Of a DNA stretch of 64,000 nucleotides, positions 59,331 through 64,000 are shown piece by piece. The stretch covers positions 1,054,001-1,118,000 of the forward strand of contig CP030886.1 of assembly GCA_006969745.1 (NCBI GenBank). Direction: 5' to 3'. Both the position numbers and the translations under genes were made by a program. Every line of letters starts with the position of its first letter. Within the stretch, counting starts at the first letter, position 1. Source of the stretch: Cytophagaceae bacterium (GTDB lineage Bacteria > Bacteroidota > Bacteroidia > Cytophagales > Cyclobacteriaceae). The notes beneath the pieces are model-generated. The model made no database searches, was not told the origin of the DNA, and worked only from the letters and a program-made list of their open reading frames with translations.

Positions 59331-62300
59331 ATGACTTATTTTTTTAAATCCTTAAAAGGTGTACTTGCGGACCGCCTTCAATCCATCAATACCTTCATTC
59401 TGGTTCTGAATGTAGTGTTGATTTCTTCAGGAGCGCTTCATGGCCAGAGTAATCTAGACGAGAGTAAAAGATTAAGTCAACTTGTACTCAGAAGTTGGAA
59501 TACTGATGATGGACTTACCTCAGAGTCTGCAAATGATCTGATCCAAACTGAAGATGGGTATATATGGATAGCTACTTATACCGGTTTGCACCGGTTTGAT
59601 GGCAAGGATTTCACAGTTTTCAATAGCCAAAATAGCTCTATCCCATCATCCAATGTATTAGACCTTGATATTGATAAAGACGGAGAGTTGTGGATTGGCA
59701 CACTTCACGGACTGGCAAAATTTAATAATGGCGAGTTTTTTACTCCCAAGGAACTGGAAAAAGTTAAAAATTTTAGTGTTGAAGCGATGTTAATCACAGA
59801 ATCCAATGAATTGTGGTTCAGCACTAAATCAAATCATCTGTTTCGATACTACGATGGAGCACTGAAAGAGTTCACCCATATTTTCGAAATTGGAGGCAGT
59901 ACGGTTCTCAGTATAGAAGAAGATCGGGAGGGCACCTTATACTTTGGAACGGATAATTCAGAGCTTATCCTTTATCCAAAATCCAAGGAAGTAAAAAAGC
60001 TCCAATTGGGTCAAGACGTAAACGGCATAAACTCCATTTTCAATTCTGATAACACAATTTACGCTGGAACAGGAAGAGGGCTTTATGTGTGGGACGGGAA
60101 AAACATCATAAAGAGCACAATTCTGAAAAATACCACCATCAATTCCTTATTTGTTGATGATACAAATACATTATGGATGGGCACGATGAGAGGGTTATTC
60201 AGATACCAGCATGCTTCCAATCAGTTGGATTCGCTTACTGAGGAAAACGGAATGCCTAATAATATTGTGCAAGACTTGCTATTTGACCAGCAAGGTAACT
60301 TATGGGTTGGCACCTATAGAAATGGCATCTTTTTTCTTGCAGACGGATCAATTACCAGTTTTACTGAAAATGATGGGCTAGCCACTAACATCATAAGCAG
60401 TGTCACAGAAATCGGTGAAAACACCTTCTTGTTTGGAAATGAAAATGGAATTCTGAACCAATTAAAAAACGGAAGCATTTCCACTTTCGAAAGCCCCATA
60501 CCGATTCCTTCTGAACGACTCAAGCATCTTTTCACAGATAGCAATGGTCGAATCTGGATAAGCACATATGGAGGGCTTATCGTGCTAGATGGTCAGGCAA
60601 GCAAACACTACACAATAAGCAATGGATTTCCAGATAATTTTATTCGTCTTGCCTTTGAAGCTGAAGATGGGAGTATCTGGGTAGGCACCAAAAATGCAGG
60701 AATAATCATTTTCAATTCCTTGGATAATTGGGAACAAATATCAATTGATGAAGGATTGAGTTCAAACTATGTTTTATCGATTGAACAGACAGAGAGCGGT
60801 GAAATTATAGCGGGCACTATAAGTGGATTAAATATCATAAAAGATCGTAAGGTTATTAAGACAGTGAATACGGAGGATGGTCTTCCTTCCGGTTTCATGT
60901 TCGCAACATTGCACACTCCCAATTACATATGGATCGCATCTAATGATGGCTTAACAGGATATAGCGATGATAAAATTGTGAATTTCAATACCAAAAACGG
61001 CATGCCATCAGATATTGTATATGACGTATTATTAGACAACAATGGCACGCTTTGGATGCCCTCTGAAAATTCTATTTTGAGTGCCAAAATCAGTGACCTT
61101 GAGGCAGCCGCCGAAAATCCTGATATGCAGATAAAGGTGCGCCAATATGACAAAAGTTATGGCATGAAGAACAGTCATTGCCTGGGAGCAGTATTGTCCT
61201 ACACAGACTCCCAGAACCGCTTTTGGATTCCAACTCTGGGTGGAATAGTAAGGCTAAATCCTGACGCGGTGGTTGACCCAGACTTCAATCCAAAAACAAT
61301 TATTGAAAATATCTATGCTGATAATAAGCGCATAGATTTTGTAAATGAAGTAAAGGTTCCATCCGGTACTAACAGGCTATTGATTGATTTTACAGGAATA
61401 AGCTATACGCAAACCGACCTCCTTCAATTCAGATACCGTCTGACACCTTTCGACAATGAATGGATAATAGCAAACGAAATCAGGAATGCTCTGTATACCA
61501 ATCTGGCTCCGGGCACCTACACATTTCAGCTACAGACCGGTATTGACGATAATTTCAACTCGGACACCCTGACATATGAAATTCAAATTGAGGCGGCGTG
61601 GTGGCAGACAGCATGGGCTAAAATTTTGCTTGGTTTCCTCATTGCTTTGCTCACATTACTCATCTACTGGTTGCGTTTAAGATCTCTTACTGCCAACAAC
61701 CTGAGACTGGAAGCCACTGTATCTGAGAGAACCAATGCACTCGAACTTCAAAAACGTGAATTAAAGAAAGCGATAAAGCAGCTAAAAAGTGCGCAAGAAC
61801 AAATGATTCAGTCGGATAAAATGGCTTCACTGGGGATTTTGGCTGCCGGAGTTGCTCATGAGATAAACAATCCGTTGAACTTTATTCAGGGAGGTGTTGA
61901 AGGACTAGAGCAAACTTTAAAGAGAAGTAAGAAGATTAAAAAGGAAGAGTATGCCGAGCTTCTAAGAGCAATTAAAGAAGGGATTTCCAGAGCATCTACG
62001 ATCGTTCTTAGTTTAAATGAGTTTAGTCATTCGTCAGAGAAAAAACTAGAGCCTTGTGACATCTATCATTTGATCGACAATTGCCTCACAATGATCAGGT
62101 ATAGATTGAAAAATGGAATTGAATTGAAAAAAGAATTCGGCAGTAAAGACGCGGTGGTTTTAGGAAACAACGGGAAACTGCATCAAGCTTTTCTAAACAT
62201 TCTTACAAACTCAATACAGGCGATAGATAAGAGAGGCAGTATTACGATAAGAACTACCCTGGAAAATGACAGTATATCCATAGAATTTACAGATTCTGGT

Positions 62301-62495
62301 CATGGGATAAAGCCGGAGAATCTTAATAAAATCACCGAGCCATTTTTCAGTACGAAAGATCCTGGAAAAGGTACCGGCCTTGGTCTATCCATTACTTATG
62401 CAATAATAAATGAGCATGGAGGATCACTCAAATACACTTCCAAATGGGGAGAAGGAACCACTGCTTCAATCAGACTCCCATTGCTGAAAAAGTAA
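59331..62495 (+). CDS. Two-component-regulator-propeller sensor histidine kinase
   Basis: The 1054-aa membrane sensor has a signal/anchor, then about 12-14 propeller repeats of type 'dG.lW.GT..Gl..f..g.f..y....gL.s..v..i' (residues about 50-670), forming two seven-bladed propellers. A Y_Y_Y domain follows (about 690-750: '[22 protein letters not shown]'), then one membrane helix ([20 protein letters not shown], about 763-782), a coiled coil, a DHp with AHEINNPL (His about 843) and an intact HATPase ([29 protein letters not shown]). It lacks the receiver and AraC domains of the classic hybrid form. Confidence 0.95.
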   Translation: MTYFFKSLKGVLADRLQSINTFILVLNVVLISSGALHGQSNLDESKRLSQLVLRSWNTDDGLTSESANDLIQTEDGYIWIATYTGLHRFDGKDFTVFNSQNSSIPSSNVLDLDIDKDGELWIGTLHGLAKFNNGEFFTPKELEKVKNFSVEAMLITESNELWFSTKSNHLFRYYDGALKEFTHIFEIGGSTVLSIEEDREGTLYFGTDNSELILYPKSKEVKKLQLGQDVNGINSIFNSDNTIYAGTGRGLYVWDGKNIIKSTILKNTTINSLFVDDTNTLWMGTMRGLFRYQHASNQLDSLTEENGMPNNIVQDLLFDQQGNLWVGTYRNGIFFLADGSITSFTENDGLATNIISSVTEIGENTFLFGNENGILNQLKNGSISTFESPIPIPSERLKHLFTDSNGRIWISTYGGLIVLDGQASKHYTISNGFPDNFIRLAFEAEDGSIWVGTKNAGIIIFNSLDNWEQISIDEGLSSNYVLSIEQTESGEIIAGTISGLNIIKDRKVIKTVNTEDGLPSGFMFATLHTPNYIWIASNDGLTGYSDDKIVNFNTKNGMPSDIVYDVLLDNNGTLWMPSENSILSAKISDLEAAAENPDMQIKVRQYDKSYGMKNSHCLGAVLSYTDSQNRFWIPTLGGIVRLNPDAVVDPDFNPKTIIENIYADNKRIDFVNEVKVPSGTNRLLIDFTGISYTQTDLLQFRYRLTPFDNEWIIANEIRNALYTNLAPGTYTFQLQTGIDDNFNSDTLTYEIQIEAAWWQTAWAKILLGFLIALLTLLIYWLRLRSLTANNLRLEATVSERTNALELQKRELKKAIKQLKSAQEQMIQSDKMASLGILAAGVAHEINNPLNFIQGGVEGLEQTLKRSKKIKKEEYAELLRAIKEGISRASTIVLSLNEFSHSSEKKLEPCDIYHLIDNCLTMIRYRLKNGIELKKEFGSKDAVVLGNNGKLHQAFLNILTNSIQAIDKRGSITIRTTLENDSISIEFTDSGHGIKPENLNKITEPFFSTKDPGKGTGLGLSITYAIINEHGGSLKYTSKWGEGTTASIRLPLLKK

Positions 62496-62501
62496 GGTTG
62501 A

Positions 62502-64000
62502 TTACCAAAATTCATACTCATATGTGATGGTATACTCCGGCTCATTGTATCGGTTGAATATCTCGGTCCGATCCTTTAGGCTGTTTTTATAGTAGTGAAT
62601 CCGCGTGTTGATTATCTCTCCATTTCTTATATACTCCGACTTTATCATCAAGTTATTTTCATAGTAAAATCGTCTTTCAGCATCTCCATGTTTAATGCTT
62701 GTCACCAAATCGCCCTCGTATTCGTAAGTCGCGACAAGCTGTATTTTCCCAGATTTCCTCTTCCTGCTCTCTATAAACTCTCTTTGCTCTTTTGTTGTAT
62801 TTTTTTCTAAGAGATCTTCTAGTGATTTATTCTTTTTTCCATCTTCAAGGATTTTGTAATCTGATTTTGAGGAAACACTCACCACTTTTCCGTCTTCATA
62901 CTTGTAGTATTCTGTGACATCAGGCATTCCAAACCCGACGAATTCATTTTCTTCAAACCCTCGTCTGGTGGATATCTCGGTAGGCAATGTTTCATTGTCG
63001 ACCTCAACGATTTCATTCCAGGGCATATCTCCTGATTGAGTTTTGTCATAAAGGTGCTTGTAATATGCGCTGGGCCAATCATGCCCATACAAAAAGCTTT
63101 TCTCAGCCTTGCCAAGTGACAAGCCATCCATTACATAAGGTAGGCCGGATTTATCAGGCACATCCCAAAACTCCTTTTTCACCTCAAATTCACGATCGTA
63201 AGGATAGGTGGTTTGCTCGACCAACTCTTCCAAGGTACCGTCCGGGGAGAAGTTGGCAATAGCCACTATTTTTCCTGTTTTCTGCTTCGTGTCTGATTGA
63301 TGGCTAATAAATCTTGTGGTAATTGTTTTCACATCGCTAAGCCGCTCGGCCATCACTTCTGATGAATTGGCACCCTCGCAACTAATGATAAAAAACATCC
63401 CCAATATCATGAGCAAAGAAAAAACCGACACCCAGCGTTTGTGACTTATCTTTTTTGTCAAAGCCACTATCCGTGACCTCAGATAGAAAGCTCCGAAATA
63501 ATTCATAACCATCGGGCCTTTCGATTTTGCGGATAATGACAGCAGCGTGTTTGCATATGTTTCGGCATCTGCTGATTGAAGCATTTGAGCATCGGCCTCT
63601 AATTCGGTATTCAATGCAATGCATTTTTTAATGAACCAACTAAATGGATTGAACCAGAACACCGCACAATAAATGTGGCTCAAGAGAATGTCAAAGCTGT
63701 GTCCCAATTTGGAGTGAATTTGCTCGTGCTGAATGATCAATGAATCGTCAATCTCACTTCCGATAAATATCCACTTGAAGAATGACGCACCTTTGAAGGA
63801 GGTATCGTTTACTTGATAAACATGTCCTTCATATTCCTCTAAATATTTCGACCGACTCTTCAACCTGAATATCTGCACAATTCCAAGCATCACTCGGAGC
63901 ATAAAGAAACTCATTACCAAAAAATATAAAGACTTGATTACAGCCATCCAGTTGATATTGTTTTCGGCTGCTTCTGCCGGCTTTACATATTTTATGACCT
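62502..64000 (-). CDS. BlaR1-type M56 peptidase family protein (partial, N-terminus outside window)
   Basis: The frame is open to the right edge (the Met at 63947 is internal), giving 498 visible residues. It has membrane segments, then the M56 zinc motif HEQIHSKLGH (HExxH) and 'HSFDILLSHIYCAVFWFNPFSWFIKKCIALNTELEADAQ', a helix (WVSVFSLLMILGMFFIISCEG) and a long periplasmic part. Its end carries repeated 'YEY.....YYENN' strands (MORN-like). Such proteins normally pair with a BlaI repressor that would lie beyond the edge. There is no penicillin-binding sensor domain. Confidence 0.88.
   Translation of the reverse strand, partial: VIKYVKPAEAAENNINWMAVIKSLYFLVMSFFMLRVMLGIVQIFRLKSRSKYLEEYEGHVYQVNDTSFKGASFFKWIFIGSEIDDSLIIQHEQIHSKLGHSFDILLSHIYCAVFWFNPFSWFIKKCIALNTELEADAQMLQSADAETYANTLLSLSAKSKGPMVMNYFGAFYLRSRIVALTKKISHKRWVSVFSLLMILGMFFIISCEGANSSEVMAERLSDVKTITTRFISHQSDTKQKTGKIVAIANFSPDGTLEELVEQTTYPYDREFEVKKEFWDVPDKSGLPYVMDGLSLGKAEKSFLYGHDWPSAYYKHLYDKTQSGDMPWNEIVEVDNETLPTEISTRRGFEENEFVGFGMPDVTEYYKYEDGKVVSVSSKSDYKILEDGKKNKSLEDLLEKNTTKEQREFIESRKRKSGKIQLVATYEYEGDLVTSIKHGDAERRFYYENNLMIKSEYIRNGEIINTRIHYYKNSLKDRTEIFNRYNEPEYTITYEYEFW

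Noticed and set aside
1..64000. CRISPR arrays, tRNA or rRNA genes, insertion sequences, integrases or phage genes
   Set aside because: None was seen on either strand; the window reads as ordinary core chromosome with continuous codon use.

Overview
The window is a contiguous piece of a Bacteroidetes chromosome, most likely a marine member of the order Cytophagales (Fulvivirga, Reichenbachiella or Marivirga type). The evidence is moderately AT-rich DNA, almost no Shine-Dalgarno sequences before start codons, repeated copies of the phylum's -7 promoter element (TAnnTTTG and close variants) just upstream of starts, and typical gene content: UMF1-family MFS transporter, large PIG-L deacetylase next to a sodium:solute symporter, two-component-regulator propeller kinase, PD40/OmpA protein, DUF2911, DUF2914, a Tgt without zinc cysteines and the MenC menaquinone enzyme. 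I see no rRNA, tRNA, CRISPR array, insertion sequence or prophage. Both ends cut genes: a Kelch-like secreted protein on the left and a BlaR1/M56 peptidase on the right.

Layout. 1-7.9 kb: partial Kelch protein, SulP transporter, MDR oxidoreductase, and a minus-strand set tgt - LptF/G permease - EamA transporter - YbjQ protein, followed by a serine beta-lactamase-like protein. 7.9-18.9 kb: glycosyltransferase, ECF sigma factor and rsmG; three small outer-membrane beta-barrels, two of them divergent paralogues; sirtuin plus NTF2-like protein; ACMSD-like amidohydrolase; TPR protein; gamma-glutamyltransferase. 18.9-27.5 kb: two aat paralogues flank a DUF2914 membrane protein, and aat2 closes a seven-gene minus-strand operon that begins with an acyl-CoA carboxylase beta subunit. 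27.5-42.9 kb: Ppx/GppA phosphatase, a secreted protein built of four repeats, Ldh-family dehydrogenase, a SiaC-like protein, a DivIC/FtsB protein, an HsdR_N nuclease-domain protein behind a UMF1 transporter, an aspartoacylase-like enzyme, ankyrin and OmpA proteins, and an AAG-type DNA glycosylase divergent from a DUF2911 protein. 42.9-64 kb: an operon PIG-L - 44-aa membrane peptide - SSS symporter; two paralogous degenerate membrane histidine kinases facing a lone receiver; a 7TM-type kinase; an ECF sigma/TM/Spy-like envelope-stress module; menC divergent from queA; DoxX; a 33-aa membrane peptide unit with its own terminator; and a 1054-aa propeller kinase.

The most unusual signals are: (1) an identical palindrome, AAATACC-N8-GGTATT, at three places, which suggests one regulator controls two beta-barrels, the four-repeat secreted protein and the DoxX/33-aa locus; (2) a tandem pair of HisKA_2-type kinases whose ATP-binding region has lost its signature residues, next to an output-less receiver; (3) short genes absent from ordinary gene calls (44 and 33 aa) in well-defined transcription units; (4) divergent gene pairs with 1 or 14 bp between start codons, so that promoters lie inside the opposite gene; and (5) several -7 boxes so close to the start codon that leaderless mRNAs are predicted. 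All function calls come from reading the translations; no database search was possible.
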